The translations under genes were made by a program, and so were the position numbers. This document shows positions 17,408 to 26,416 of a DNA stretch of 64,000 bases, piece after piece. Each line of letters opens with the position of its first letter. Position 1 is the stretch's first letter. The notes beneath the pieces are model-generated. The model made no database searches. It saw only the letters and a list, made by a program, of their open reading frames with translations, and had not been told where the DNA came from. This stretch comes from Rhodoferax sp. TH121 (GTDB lineage Bacteria; Pseudomonadota; Gammaproteobacteria; Burkholderiales; Burkholderiaceae_C): the NCBI RefSeq assembly GCF_002251855.1, contig NZ_NOXW01000021.1:248001-312000 (forward strand), written 5' to 3'.

Positions 17408-18490
17408 ATGGATCGTCGTTCAATTATCAAAAACGCTGGTATCGCTGGCGTGCTGGCTGCTGGTGCAGCCCCCGCTGTCCATGCCCAGGCCGCCACTATC
17501 CGTTGGCGCCTGGCTTCCAGCTTCCCCAAGGCGCTGGATACCATCTTTGGTGCGGCTGATACCTTCGCCAAGAAGGTTGGCGAAATGTCCGGTGGCAAGT
17601 TCACCATCACCACCCACGCTGGCGGCGAATTGATGCCCGCCTTCGGCGTGGTGGACGGCGTGCAGAACGGTACTGTGGAAATGGCCCACACCGCGCCTTA
17701 TTACTTCTTCGGCAAGGACGAGACCTTTGCACTGGGTTGCGCCATTCCTTTCGGCTTGAATAGCCGCCAGATGACCGCCTGGATGTACGAAGGCAACGGC
17801 GGCAAGCTGATGCGCGAGTTCTACGCCAAGTACAACATCGTGAACTTCCCCATGGGCAACACCGGTGCCCAGATGGGCGGCTGGTACCGCAAGGAAATCA
17901 AGTCTGCCAAGGACATCAAGGGCCTGAAGTTCCGCGTGGGCGGCTTCGCTGGCAAGGTGATCGAGCGCATGGGTGGTGTTCCCCAGAACATTCCTGGCGG
18001 CGAAATCTACACCGCCCTGGAAAAAGGCACCATCGACGCTGCCGAATGGGTGGGTCCCTACGATGACCAGAAGCTGGGCTTCGGCAAGGTGGCTCCCTTC
18101 TACTACTACCCTGGCTGGTGGGAAGGCGGTCCCCAGTTGGACCTGTTCGTGAACGACAAAGCTTATGCCGGTCTGTCCGCCGAGAACAAGGCCATTGTGG
18201 AAGCGGCTGCAGCCTACGCCCACACCGAAATGCAGGCCAAGTACGACGCGAAGAACCCCGCTGCCCTCAAGCAGCTGGTGGGCGCCAAGGTCAAGGTGCT
18301 GCCTTTCCCCAAGGACGTGCTGGACCTCGCTTTCAAAGAGTCCATGGCCCTGTATGCAGAAATCAGCGCCAAGAACGAAAACTGGAAGAAGGTGTACACC
18401 GACTACGCCAATTTCCGCAAGGACCAGAACCTGTGGTTCCGTTTCACTGAAGCGCGTTTCGACAGCTTCATGCAAGCGCAAAAGCTGTAA
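17408..18490 (+). CDS. TRAP transporter solute-binding protein (DctP family)
   Basis: Periplasmic receptor of a tripartite ATP-independent transporter, 360 residues. The start at MDRRSIIKNAG gives an export signal with an RR pair and cleavage after AVHAQA. The mature protein has the DctP fold signatures RLASSFPKALDT, GGELMPAFGVVDGVQNGTVEMAH, and the substrate-binding Arg in GLKFRVGGFAGKV. It resembles the TakP/2-oxo-acid receptor branch (EWVGPYDDQKLGF). The matching membrane subunits are probably the dctQM pair about 3 kb downstream on the other strand. Confidence 0.9.
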   Translation: MDRRSIIKNAGIAGVLAAGAAPAVHAQAATIRWRLASSFPKALDTIFGAADTFAKKVGEMSGGKFTITTHAGGELMPAFGVVDGVQNGTVEMAHTAPYYFFGKDETFALGCAIPFGLNSRQMTAWMYEGNGGKLMREFYAKYNIVNFPMGNTGAQMGGWYRKEIKSAKDIKGLKFRVGGFAGKVIERMGGVPQNIPGGEIYTALEKGTIDAAEWVGPYDDQKLGFGKVAPFYYYPGWWEGGPQLDLFVNDKAYAGLSAENKAIVEAAAAYAHTEMQAKYDAKNPAALKQLVGAKVKVLPFPKDVLDLAFKESMALYAEISAKNENWKKVYTDYANFRKDQNLWFRFTEARFDSFMQAQKL

Positions 18491-18514
18491 GCAGCCTACT
18501 GCGTTTCGCGAACT

Positions 18515-18545
18515 AAAAGGCCCTGCATTGCAGGGCCTTTTTCAT
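18515..18545 (+). terminator. Intrinsic terminator of the TRAP receptor gene
   Basis: Stem GGCCCTGC/GCAGGGCC with flanking A and T runs (AAAA before, TTTTTC after), 24 bases after the stop. It may act in both directions. Confidence 0.85.
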
Positions 18546-18675
18546 TTTGGGTCTTTGGGAAAGCAGGCTGGGTGAGACTGGGTTTCCACCCTACAATCCG
18601 CGGCAGGGTGTCGCAGCATGGGGCTGAAGGGCAGGAGTAGCGAAGGTCGGGCCGCCTCGCGATTTGTCTACGCTT

Positions 18676-19935
18676 ATGAACTCTCCCACACTCATTCAAA
18701 TCGTCGGTGCGACCCTGTTCGGTCTGGCCGTACTCCACACGTTTTCCACCAAATTTTTTGAGCATCTGGCGCACACCCAACCGCGCCATGCTGGCATCTG
18801 GCATTTGCTGGGTGAGGTGGAGGTGGTCTTTGGCTTCTGGGCCTTGGTCCTTGTCCTGTTCATGTTCAGCATCAATGGCAAAACGGAGGCAACGGCCTAC
18901 CTCGAATCCAGAAACTTTACTGAACCCATGTTCGTATTTGCCATCATGGTGATTGCGGGAACACGGCCCATTCTGCAGTTTGCTGACACCCTGGTGCGCG
19001 CCATCGCACGCTATATGCCGCTCCAACGGGGCATGGCGCTGTACTTTTTGGTACTCGCCTTGGTGCCATTGCTGGGCTCCTTCATTACGGAGCCTGCAGC
19101 CATGACCTTGGCGGCGCTGATCTTGCGGGACACGCTGTTCTCGCGCGACGTGTCTACCCGCCTCAAATACGTCACCATTGGTGTGCTGTTTGTGAACATA
19201 TCCATTGGAGGAACGCTGACGCCTTTTGCGGCCCCCCCAGTCTTGATGGTGGCCGCCAAGTGGAACTGGGACATGTGGTTCATGGTCTCGACCTTCGGCT
19301 GGAAGGCCGCCATTGCGGTGGTGGTCAATGCAGGAGCGGCCATGCTGATCTTCCGCAAAGAGCTGGGTCACATGGCAGCCCAACCCGCGGGTCAAGGGGC
19401 GGCGGTGCCTTTCTCGGTGGTGCTGGTGCACCTCGTATTCCTGGTGCTGGTGGTGGTGTTTGCGCATCACCCGGTGTTGTTCATGGGCCTGTTTCTGTTT
19501 TTCATGGGATTTGCCACAGCCTACCAGCGCCATCAGAACCCGTTGATTCTGCGCGAGGCCTTGCTGGTGGCTTTCTTCCTGGCAGGGCTGGTTGTGTTGG
19601 GCGGGCTGCAGCAATGGTGGCTGGAGCCTGTGCTGATGCGCATGGATGCTGACGCGGTCTTTTTTGGCGCAACGGCGTTGACGGCCATTACGGATAACGC
19701 TGCGCTGACCTACTTGGGGTCGCTGGTGGAAGGCTTGAGTCTGGAGTTCAAAACCGCTTTGGTGGCTGGGGCGGTGACCGGTGGGGGGCTGACACTGATT
19801 GCCAATGCCCCCAACCCCGCCGGGGCGGCCATTCTCAAGGAAAAATTTGTCGACAACGCCATCCACCCCTTGGGCTTGTTGGTCGGCGCATTGCCGCCCA
19901 CATTGGTGGCCATTGTGGCGTTCCGGTTGCTCTAG
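18676..19935 (+). CDS. Putative Na+/H+ antiporter-like membrane protein, paralogue A
   Basis: Polytopic inner-membrane protein of 419 residues with about ten to twelve hydrophobic segments. The ATG at 18676 is chosen over a TTG four codons upstream. It begins with LIQIVGATLFGLAVLHTFSTKFFEHLAH and holds LLGSFITEPAAMTLAALILRD, GGTLTPFAAPPVLMVAAKWNWD and TALTAITDNAALTYLGSL, the last with buried Asp/Asn as in ion-transporter superfamily antiporters. I recognise it as a putative sodium/proton antiporter family (NhaD-like annotation) without proof of the ion. A close paralogue lies convergently about 190 bases away. Confidence 0.7.
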   Translation: MNSPTLIQIVGATLFGLAVLHTFSTKFFEHLAHTQPRHAGIWHLLGEVEVVFGFWALVLVLFMFSINGKTEATAYLESRNFTEPMFVFAIMVIAGTRPILQFADTLVRAIARYMPLQRGMALYFLVLALVPLLGSFITEPAAMTLAALILRDTLFSRDVSTRLKYVTIGVLFVNISIGGTLTPFAAPPVLMVAAKWNWDMWFMVSTFGWKAAIAVVVNAGAAMLIFRKELGHMAAQPAGQGAAVPFSVVLVHLVFLVLVVVFAHHPVLFMGLFLFFMGFATAYQRHQNPLILREALLVAFFLAGLVVLGGLQQWWLEPVLMRMDADAVFFGATALTAITDNAALTYLGSLVEGLSLEFKTALVAGAVTGGGLTLIANAPNPAGAAILKEKFVDNAIHPLGLLVGALPPTLVAIVAFRLL

Positions 19936-19986
19936 CCACGCAATGGCAGGCGCTTCGGTACATCCCGACAGCCGGTAGGTAGGCAC

Positions 19987-20014
19987 AAAAAAAGGGGAGC
20001 CCCGCAGGGCTCCC
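19987..20014 (-). terminator. Intrinsic terminator for paralogue B
   Basis: Perfect 8-bp stem GGGAGCCC/GGGCTCCC with loop CGCA. The seven As before it on the plus strand are a U-tract for leftward transcripts, so it should end transcription of the leftward paralogue. Confidence 0.8.
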
Positions 20015-20126
20015 AATCTCACTGAGTCCGGAAATTGTGTTGATTGCTCAGCACAAGCAAATTATATTCATACAAATGTAAATGCTGGCTGCGGGAAACC
20101 CTGACAGTTCCTTGTGTGCTTAAAAG

Positions 20127-21389
20127 CTACAGCAGGCGAAACGCCACGATGGCCACCACAGTAGGCGGCAGGGCCGCGAGGAAGAGGCCCAGCGGATGGA
20201 TGGTTTCGTCTTCGAAGTTGCTGCGCAAAATCGCAAAGCCTGCGGGGTTGGGGGCGTTGGCAATCACGGTGAGACCTCCACCCGTCACGGCACCGGCCAC
20301 CAGCGCGTACTTGAACTCGTCGCTCAGGCCTTCCACCAAGGAGCCCAGGTAGGTGAGTGCTGCGTTGTCAGTCACAGCAGTCAAGGCAGTGGCACCGTAG
20401 TAGACGGTCGAAGAGTCCATCCCGCGTAGGAGCGGCTCCAGCCACCATTGCTGCTGGCCGCCCAGCACCACCAGGCCCGCCAGGAAAAATGCGACAAGCA
20501 GGCCTTCGCGCAAGAGCAAACGGCTGTCCTGGTACTTGGGGTAAGCCTGGGCAAAACCAATAAAGAACAGGAACAGGCCCAGGAACGCTGCCGGATGGTG
20601 CGCGAATGTCACCACGCCAGCCAGGAACACCACATGCACCAGCAGCACGCCGAACGGGATCTGGATGTCATTGGATTGGGAAGCCTTGGGCAGATGCGCT
20701 AGCTGGCGCTTGAACAGCAAGGTGGCCACCAGCGCATTGAAGAACACGGCCAGCGCGGCCTTCCAGCCGAAATGGGTGAGCATGTACCAGCTGTCCCAGT
20801 TCCATTTGGCAGCCACCATCAAGACAGGGGGCGCTGCAAATGAGGTGAGCGTGCCGCCAATCGAGACGTTCACAAACAGCACGCCCAAGGTGGCGTACTT
20901 CAGCTTGGTGGAGAGTCCTGCGCCAAAAATGCGCTCACGCAGCATCATGGCTGCCAGAGTCATGGCGGCCGGTTCGGTAATGAAAGACCCTAGCAAGGGG
21001 ATGAACGACAGCGCCACGAAATAGAAGGCCATGCCTCCTTTGAGAGGGACCAGCTTTGCAATCGCGCTGACGCCTTTTTTGGCCATGTGCAGTACGGCGC
21101 GGCTGCCGGCAATCACCACAATGGCGAAGACGAACAGCGGTTCGGTGAAGTTGCGGCTGTCGAGGTAGTGGGCGGCTTCTTGGGTGCCCACCAGGCCCAA
21201 CATGGCGAACATCAGCACCATGGCCCAAAAGCCGAACACCACCTCCACCTCGCCCAGCAAATGCCAGAGCCCCGCATGGTTGGGGCGGGTATGGGCCAGA
21301 TGTTCAAAAAACTTGGTGGAAAAGGTATGCAGCACCGCCAGGCCAAAGATGGCGGCACCGGTGATTTGGATGGTGGTTGGATCAGTCAT
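20127..21389 (-). CDS. Putative Na+/H+ antiporter-like membrane protein, paralogue B
   Basis: Polytopic protein of 420 residues that aligns end to end by eye with the convergent neighbour: same start (AAIFGLAVLHTFSTKFFEHLAHT), same GGTLTSFAAPPVLMVAAKWNWD and TALTAVTDNAALTYLGSLVEGLS blocks, same length and ending (VAIVAFRLL). The two are therefore a duplicated pair; sequence drift is spread evenly, so the duplication is not recent. It sits between the TRAP receptor and TRAP membrane genes. Ion specificity is unknown. Confidence 0.7.
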   Translation of the reverse strand: MTDPTTIQITGAAIFGLAVLHTFSTKFFEHLAHTRPNHAGLWHLLGEVEVVFGFWAMVLMFAMLGLVGTQEAAHYLDSRNFTEPLFVFAIVVIAGSRAVLHMAKKGVSAIAKLVPLKGGMAFYFVALSFIPLLGSFITEPAAMTLAAMMLRERIFGAGLSTKLKYATLGVLFVNVSIGGTLTSFAAPPVLMVAAKWNWDSWYMLTHFGWKAALAVFFNALVATLLFKRQLAHLPKASQSNDIQIPFGVLLVHVVFLAGVVTFAHHPAAFLGLFLFFIGFAQAYPKYQDSRLLLREGLLVAFFLAGLVVLGGQQQWWLEPLLRGMDSSTVYYGATALTAVTDNAALTYLGSLVEGLSDEFKYALVAGAVTGGGLTVIANAPNPAGFAILRSNFEDETIHPLGLFLAALPPTVVAIVAFRLL

Positions 21390-21423
21390 GGCAATGGTTG
21401 CGGTTAGGGTGCCCGCTGGAAAT

Positions 21424-21464
21424 GAAAAAGGACCGCTTCAGCGGAGGCACTGAAACCGGTCCTT
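21424..21464 (-). terminator. Intrinsic terminator after dctM
   Basis: Arms AAGGACCG and CGGTCCTT enclose a second stem TTCAG/CTGAA. A short A-run on the plus-strand left side gives a U-tract for leftward transcripts. It lies just beyond the dctM stop and before the antiporter gene, separating the two units. Confidence 0.7.
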
Positions 21465-21481
21465 GTACGTTGTGGCGTGAA

Positions 21482-23317
21482 TTAAGGTTTCTTGGCGGCG
21501 TCCTTGGCCGCCTCTTCCATCATGGCCTTCATGGGGTCATCTTCTTTGCCGGCCTCAGCTGCGGGCTCGGGCATTTCCCCTTCCTTGGCGGCACCCTCCA
21601 TGCCTGCCGTGGGGTCGGCGGTCTCTCCCGCCTCAGGAGCGCCCGGCATGTCCAGTTGCTCCATGATTTGCTCGGAGCTCAAGGATTCGACCTTCTCGAT
21701 GCCGCCCGTCACCAAGACCGGGAAGGCAATCACCGCAACCACCATGATCAGCTGCAGGATGATGAAGGCAATCGAGCCTTTGTAGATTTCGGTGGTTTTG
21801 ACCGAGGGAATCAGTTTGCCGGTGACGCGGTCCTTGTAGTCGAACTTGGCTGCCACGCTGCGCAGGTAGAACAGGGCAAAACCGAAGGGTGGTGTCAGGA
21901 ACGACGTCTGCAGGTTCATCGCGATGATCACACCAAACCAGATCATGGCCTGGTCGGGCGTCATGCCGGGCACCAGGCCGGGCAGGATCTTCTCTGCCAC
22001 CGGGGCCAGCAAGGGGATCACGATGAAGGCGATTTCGAAGAAGTCGATGAAGCAGCCCAGGATGAACACCAGGATGTTCACGACCACCAGGAAGCCCCAA
22101 GCGCCGCCCGGAATCTTGTCAAACAGATGTTCCACCCAGATGTGACCATCGGCCGCATTGAAGGTGAAGCTGAACACAGTGGAGCCAATCAGGATGAACA
22201 GCACAAAAGCGGCCAACTTGGCGGTGTTGTCCAGCGCCTGCTTCATCAGGGGCATGCCCAAACGGCGTTTGCCCATGGCCAAAATCAAGGCGCCCAGCGC
22301 ACCCATGGCGCCGCCTTCGGTCGGTGTGGCCACACCCAGGAAAATTGTGCCCAGCACCAGGAAGATCAGGATCAGCGGAGGCATCAGCACAAAGGTGACT
22401 TGCTCAGCCAGTTTGGACAGCAGGCCCATCTTGGTGATGCGGTTGATGATGGCCAGTGCCAAGCCGGTGAGAGATGCCAATGTCAGGGACAAAATCACGA
22501 TCTCATCACCGGCAGATGGGGTTGCGCGTTCCAGCCATTGGGTCATAAGGCCGTCGTGCACACGTGACCAGGCAAATCCCACAGCAGCGCAAATCAACAC
22601 CAGCACCAGCAAAGACTTGTGGCCAGAAGCGCCGTTGTCTTCTTTGTACAGCAGGGCCTCGGGTGGCAGGGCTGGCACCATCGCCGGTTTGAAGATAGCC
22701 ACTGCCACAATGAAAGCGATATACAGACCCACCAGCAACAGGCCGGGAATCAGGGCGCCGGAATACATGTCGCCCACAGAGCGGCCCAATTGGTCGGCCA
22801 GCACGATCAGCACCAGAGACGGCGGAATGGCCTGGGCCAAGGTGCCCGAGGCGGTGATGGTGCCGGTGGCAATGGTGCGGCTGTAGCCGTAGCGCAGCAT
22901 CACTGGCAGGGAGATCAGGCCCATGGAGATGACCGCTGCAGCCACCACGCCGGTAGTGGCTGCCAGCAGGGCGCCCACTAGAATCACCGCAATCGCCACA
23001 CCACCACGCACGGGACCAAACACCTGGCCCACGGTCTCCAGCAGGTCTTCAGCCATGCCGGAGCGTTCCAGAATAATCCCCATGAAGGTGAAGAACGGAA
23101 TTGCCAACAGCGTGTCGTTTTGCATGATGCCGAAGATGCGAAGCGGCAAGGCTTGAAAGAGTGCAGCGGGGAAAATGCCCGCTTCAATACCCACAAAGCC
23201 CAGCGCCAGGCCTGTCGCTGCGAGACCAAACGCCACCGGGAAACCGGTGAGCAGAATCACAAACAATGTGATGAACATGAGTGGCACAAACTGTTGTGCC
23301 AAGAGGGTGGTTTGCAT
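21482..23317 (-). CDS. TRAP transporter large permease subunit (DctM family)
   Basis: Inner-membrane channel subunit of a TRAP transporter, 611 residues, longer than the usual 430-ish for DctM. Multiple helices include GFPVAFGLAATGLALGF, the GIILERSGMAEDLLETVGQV motif and TPTEGGAMGALGAL. An additional hydrophilic insert separates the two halves (about 230-290), and the last 65-70 residues form a Glu/Ala/Pro-rich, probably disordered tail ending AAKDAAKKP. It is translated directly after dctQ (stop and start adjacent). Likely partner of the DctP-type receptor at 17.4 kb. Confidence 0.88.
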   Translation of the reverse strand: MQTTLLAQQFVPLMFITLFVILLTGFPVAFGLAATGLALGFVGIEAGIFPAALFQALPLRIFGIMQNDTLLAIPFFTFMGIILERSGMAEDLLETVGQVFGPVRGGVAIAVILVGALLAATTGVVAAAVISMGLISLPVMLRYGYSRTIATGTITASGTLAQAIPPSLVLIVLADQLGRSVGDMYSGALIPGLLLVGLYIAFIVAVAIFKPAMVPALPPEALLYKEDNGASGHKSLLVLVLICAAVGFAWSRVHDGLMTQWLERATPSAGDEIVILSLTLASLTGLALAIINRITKMGLLSKLAEQVTFVLMPPLILIFLVLGTIFLGVATPTEGGAMGALGALILAMGKRRLGMPLMKQALDNTAKLAAFVLFILIGSTVFSFTFNAADGHIWVEHLFDKIPGGAWGFLVVVNILVFILGCFIDFFEIAFIVIPLLAPVAEKILPGLVPGMTPDQAMIWFGVIIAMNLQTSFLTPPFGFALFYLRSVAAKFDYKDRVTGKLIPSVKTTEIYKGSIAFIILQLIMVVAVIAFPVLVTGGIEKVESLSSEQIMEQLDMPGAPEAGETADPTAGMEGAAKEGEMPEPAAEAGKEDDPMKAMMEEAAKDAAKKP

Positions 23318-23920
23318 TTATTTGTCTCCAGCCAGCATCTTGGCGGTTTGGGCTTCGAGCTCTTCGAGCTTCTTCTGGTCGTCAGATTTCGCGTCTTCAC
23401 CGCTCAACACATCTGGGCCATTGCCGGTCAGGAAGGCCAGGCGTTTGATCAGCTCCGAGACACCTTGCAGCATCAGCAAGGCAAAGCCAAGGGGAATCAG
23501 TGCGTATGCGGGCCAGCGGATCAGGCCACCAGCGTTTTGTGACATCTCGCCGCTTTGCAGGGCCTGCATGAAGAAAGGCCAGCCCAGGGAGATGCTGATC
23601 ACGCAGAAGGGGAACAGCACCAGCACGATGCCCACCACGTCCACCCAGTTGCGGGCGCGGGCACTGAGCTTGGTGGAAATGAAGTCGATGCGCACATGCG
23701 AGTTCTTCAAAAGTCCATAACCCGCGCCCAGCATGAACACGGCGGCAAACAGGTACCACTGAATTTCGAGCAGGCCGTTGGAGCTGTTGTTGAAAAACTT
23801 GCGCACCAGCGCGTTGCCTGCGCTGATCAGGGTGGTGGCCAGAATCAGCCACATGGTGAATTTACCGACCCAGGTGCTGATCGTGTCGATCAGCCGGGAC
23901 AGTGAGAGCAAGGGTGTCAT
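23318..23920 (-). CDS. TRAP transporter small permease subunit (DctQ family)
   Basis: Four-helix small membrane subunit, 200 residues from MTPLLSLSRLIDTISTWVGK; an upstream in-frame start 18 codons earlier is unlikely. The family signature LEIQWYLFAAVFMLGAGYGLLKNSHVRID is clear. The C-terminal 30 residues are charged and coiled-coil-like (DDQKKLEELEAQTAKML), unusual for DctQ and matched by the odd acidic tail of its DctM partner. First gene of the dctQM pair. Confidence 0.88.
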   Translation of the reverse strand: MTPLLSLSRLIDTISTWVGKFTMWLILATTLISAGNALVRKFFNNSSNGLLEIQWYLFAAVFMLGAGYGLLKNSHVRIDFISTKLSARARNWVDVVGIVLVLFPFCVISISLGWPFFMQALQSGEMSQNAGGLIRWPAYALIPLGFALLMLQGVSELIKRLAFLTGNGPDVLSGEDAKSDDQKKLEELEAQTAKMLAGDK

Positions 23921-24110
23921 GGCGTCTCCGTTGTAGTTTTTGGGAAATGGCCGGGCAGCTATGGCCCGTCCCACTTTGAACCCACGGAGTCTAAGCCTTA
24001 AGCCGGATTGCGCGGCTGAACAAACCCTGACGGGATGCCCCTCAGAGGCCTGCTGTCACAGGGATGTCATGGCCTTTTCGGAGCATGGCAGTCTTGAATA
24101 AGGGTAAACC

Positions 24111-25712
24111 ATGACTTGGCTTGCGCGTTTGCGGATCCGATCCCGTTTGATGGTGCTATTGGTGTTCTCCGTGTTGGCCTTGGCCGCAGTCGGAGGCTTT
24201 GCGGCGTGGACCATAGACCGGGAAGCCACGCGCGCAACACACTTTATCGATTCGGAATTTGAATCCTTGCAGGTCTTGGGCGCAGTGCGCAGCCATTGGG
24301 GTGATGCACGCCGCTACGAGAAAGATGTGTTGCTGACCATGGGGGATGAAGCGGCTACGGAGCGCTACAGCCAGTTGTGGGGGCGGTCTCTGGCTGCCAC
24401 CTTGCAGTCCCTGGCGCAGGTGCAAACCCTGGCCCAGGATGCAGATGCAACTGCACTGGGCGATATGGCACGACGTCTGCGCTTGTACGAGGCCGGCTTC
24501 AAAGACATTCTGGGCAAGCTGGCGCGCGGCGAGCTGCACGACCCTTGGGCAGCCAATGCGGCCATGGCGCCTCTGGCGGCAGACATGCAGGCTGCAGAGC
24601 AGGCATTGGTGGCGGTGTCCCAGTCCATTGCCACGCGTGCGGGTGAGCGCCGTGCCACGCTGACCCGCACCGGCGGCCAGGCACCTTGGGTGGTGCTGGC
24701 GGCAACTGCATTGGTGGCGGTACTGGCTACGCTGCTGGTGTTGGCCATCGTGCGGTCCATCTTGCGCCCCATGCAGTCGCTCCAGGCAACGGCCAAGGCC
24801 TGGGGGCAAGGGAACTTGACGGCTACGGTGCAGGCCCAAGGGCGCGATGAGATCGCCCAAGTGCAGCAGGATCTGGGGCGAATGCACGCAGCGCTGAGCC
24901 AACTGGTGTGGCAGGTACGCGCCGGGGTGGAGGTGGTGGGAGACAACACCGCCGAGATTGCGACGGCCAATGGTGAGTTGTCCGAACGCACTGAGCGGGC
25001 GGCGGCGGCTTTGCAGCGCACGGTGGCGTCGATTGAACAGCTGGCGCTGGCGGCGCGCCACACCGCAGAGTCGGCCACCGAGGCTGTGGGCTCGGCCGAT
25101 ACGGCCCAGCAATTGGCACAACGGGGAGGGGCAGTGGTGAACCAGGTGGAGCACACCATGCAGGACATCAATGACGCCTCCCGCAAAATCGCAGACATCA
25201 TTGCGGTGATTGACGGCATTGCTTTTCAGACGAATATTTTGGCGCTCAATGCCGCCGTGGAGGCCGCCCGTGCGGGCGAGCAGGGGCGGGGGTTTGCAGT
25301 AGTGGCCAGCGAGGTACGCTCATTGGCCGGGCGTTCGGCCCAGGCAGCGCGCGAGATCAAAACCATCATCCACGCCTCGGTTGAAAAAATTGACCGGGGA
25401 TCGGCGCTGGCGGCGCAGGCGGGCCAGACCATGCGCGAGATGGTGGCGGGTGTTGGGCAGGTAGCTGCAGTGGTCCAGGGCATACGCGCGGCTGCGCAAG
25501 AGCAACTGCAAGGCATTGGCGCCATCAACAGCGCGATGGGAGGGATTGACCAAGCGACGCAGCAGAATGCCGCCATGGTGGAGGAATCTGCGGCCGGAAC
25601 CATGAGCTTGGCGCAAGAAACCCAGCAGCTGCGTGCCGCTGTGCGCGTGTTTCTGCTGGACGCACCGCCACTCAGTTTGATGCCAAATCGGCCTCTAGCA
25701 CTTATAAACTAA
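24111..25712 (+). CDS. Methyl-accepting chemotaxis protein
   Basis: Chemoreceptor of 533 residues. N-terminal membrane helix (about 10-32), a periplasmic four-helix-bundle-type sensor domain to about 185, a second membrane helix ([22 protein letters not shown]), a HAMP region, and the cytoplasmic signalling domain with the hairpin tip [32 protein letters not shown]. The last residues (NRPLALIN) are encoded by an interspersed repeat, so the original C-terminus may be lost; no CheR-binding pentapeptide is visible. Ligand unknown. Confidence 0.93.
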   Translation: MTWLARLRIRSRLMVLLVFSVLALAAVGGFAAWTIDREATRATHFIDSEFESLQVLGAVRSHWGDARRYEKDVLLTMGDEAATERYSQLWGRSLAATLQSLAQVQTLAQDADATALGDMARRLRLYEAGFKDILGKLARGELHDPWAANAAMAPLAADMQAAEQALVAVSQSIATRAGERRATLTRTGGQAPWVVLAATALVAVLATLLVLAIVRSILRPMQSLQATAKAWGQGNLTATVQAQGRDEIAQVQQDLGRMHAALSQLVWQVRAGVEVVGDNTAEIATANGELSERTERAAAALQRTVASIEQLALAARHTAESATEAVGSADTAQQLAQRGGAVVNQVEHTMQDINDASRKIADIIAVIDGIAFQTNILALNAAVEAARAGEQGRGFAVVASEVRSLAGRSAQAAREIKTIIHASVEKIDRGSALAAQAGQTMREMVAGVGQVAAVVQGIRAAAQEQLQGIGAINSAMGGIDQATQQNAAMVEESAAGTMSLAQETQQLRAAVRVFLLDAPPLSLMPNRPLALIN

Positions 25713-25738
25713 GCGCGAGCAGCTATAAAAAAAGTAGC
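25682..25738 (+). repeat. Interspersed repeat copy 5 (across two convergent gene ends)
   Basis: GCCAAATCGGCCTCTAGC, then AAGCGCGAGCAGCTAT and AAAAAAAGTAGCGG. It supplies both stop codons and about ten C-terminal residues to each of the convergent chemoreceptor and crcB genes, whose ends overlap by four bases inside it. Confidence 0.8.
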
Positions 25739-26104
25739 GGAACGCAGGCCGGCGATGGTCAGCAGCAGGGAGCCCAACAGGTGCAGGGCCGCAGTGCCCA
25801 GTGCCAGTGCGTAACGTTGCTGGCCCAGCATGGCCACCACTTCCGCGGAGAAGCTGGAGAAGGTGGTGAGTGCGCCCAGAAAGCCGGTGACAAGGGCCAA
25901 ACGCCAGACCGGGTCCAACTGCGGTATGGCCTGAAACACGGCCACACAGACGCCGATCAGGTAACCGCCAATAAGGTTGGCCGCGACAGTGCCCCATGGC
26001 AGCACGGTGCCAGCAGTGGCCACAGGATTCAGCCAGAGACCCAGCTGCCAGCGTGCCAATGCGCCTACGCAGGCACCCATGCAGATGGCGAGCACCTGCG
26101 GCAT
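25709..26104 (-). CDS. crcB: Fluoride ion channel CrcB/Fluc
   Basis: Small dual-topology membrane channel exporting fluoride, 131 residues, four helices. Family motifs: [13 protein letters not shown] at the N-terminus, [16 protein letters not shown] in helix 2, and [18 protein letters not shown] in helix 3, which carry the fluoride-lining Asn and Phe/Ser residues. The ATG overlaps the stop of the upstream gene (TGATG). The C-terminal [10 protein letters not shown] is encoded by a repeat copy. No fluoride riboswitch was recognised upstream. Confidence 0.93.
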   Translation of the reverse strand: MPQVLAICMGACVGALARWQLGLWLNPVATAGTVLPWGTVAANLIGGYLIGVCVAVFQAIPQLDPVWRLALVTGFLGALTTFSSFSAEVVAMLGQQRYALALGTAALHLLGSLLLTIAGLRSATFFIAARA

Positions 26105-26394
26105 CACTGGGCGCCGCTCTTGGGGTTGTACGCTGCGCCGTTGACCGTCAGGCCTTCGGCCGAGAGTTTGGCCGCGGCAGAGGCCTTGATGCCTTTGACG
26201 CGGGCCATGAAGTCGGCCCAGTCCTTGAAAGCACCTGCCTCACGGGCCTGCAGAATGCGCCCGGTGCTGCTCGGGCCCAGGCCTTTGACACTGTCGAGTT
26301 GTGCCTCGGTAGCGGTATTGACCTCCAGCGCCCACGCCGATGCGCTAACGACTGCGCTGATGGCAAGCAGGACAAGTTGGCGTGGTTTCAACAT
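26104..26394 (-). CDS. ComEA-like helix-hairpin-helix protein, exported
   Basis: A 96-residue protein with a signal peptide (MLKPRQLVLLAISAVVSASAWA) followed by a ComEA-type double helix-hairpin-helix: VNTATEAQLDSVKGLGPSSTGRIL and WADFMARVKGIKASAAAKL. ComEA proteins bind DNA in the periplasm during natural transformation; many short copies like this have unproven roles. Translationally coupled to crcB. The start is fixed by the signal peptide and a GGAG-type site just upstream; a longer frame overlaps hldD and is rejected. Confidence 0.85.
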   Translation of the reverse strand: MLKPRQLVLLAISAVVSASAWALEVNTATEAQLDSVKGLGPSSTGRILQAREAGAFKDWADFMARVKGIKASAAAKLSAEGLTVNGAAYNPKSGAQ

Positions 26395-26416
26395 GGGCAC
26401 TCCTTGAAGGTGGAAC

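Noticed and set aside
26105-26394. Fluoride riboswitch upstream of crcB
   Set aside because: crcB starts inside the stop of the upstream coding gene; no riboswitch-like leader is available there and none was recognised before the upstream gene.
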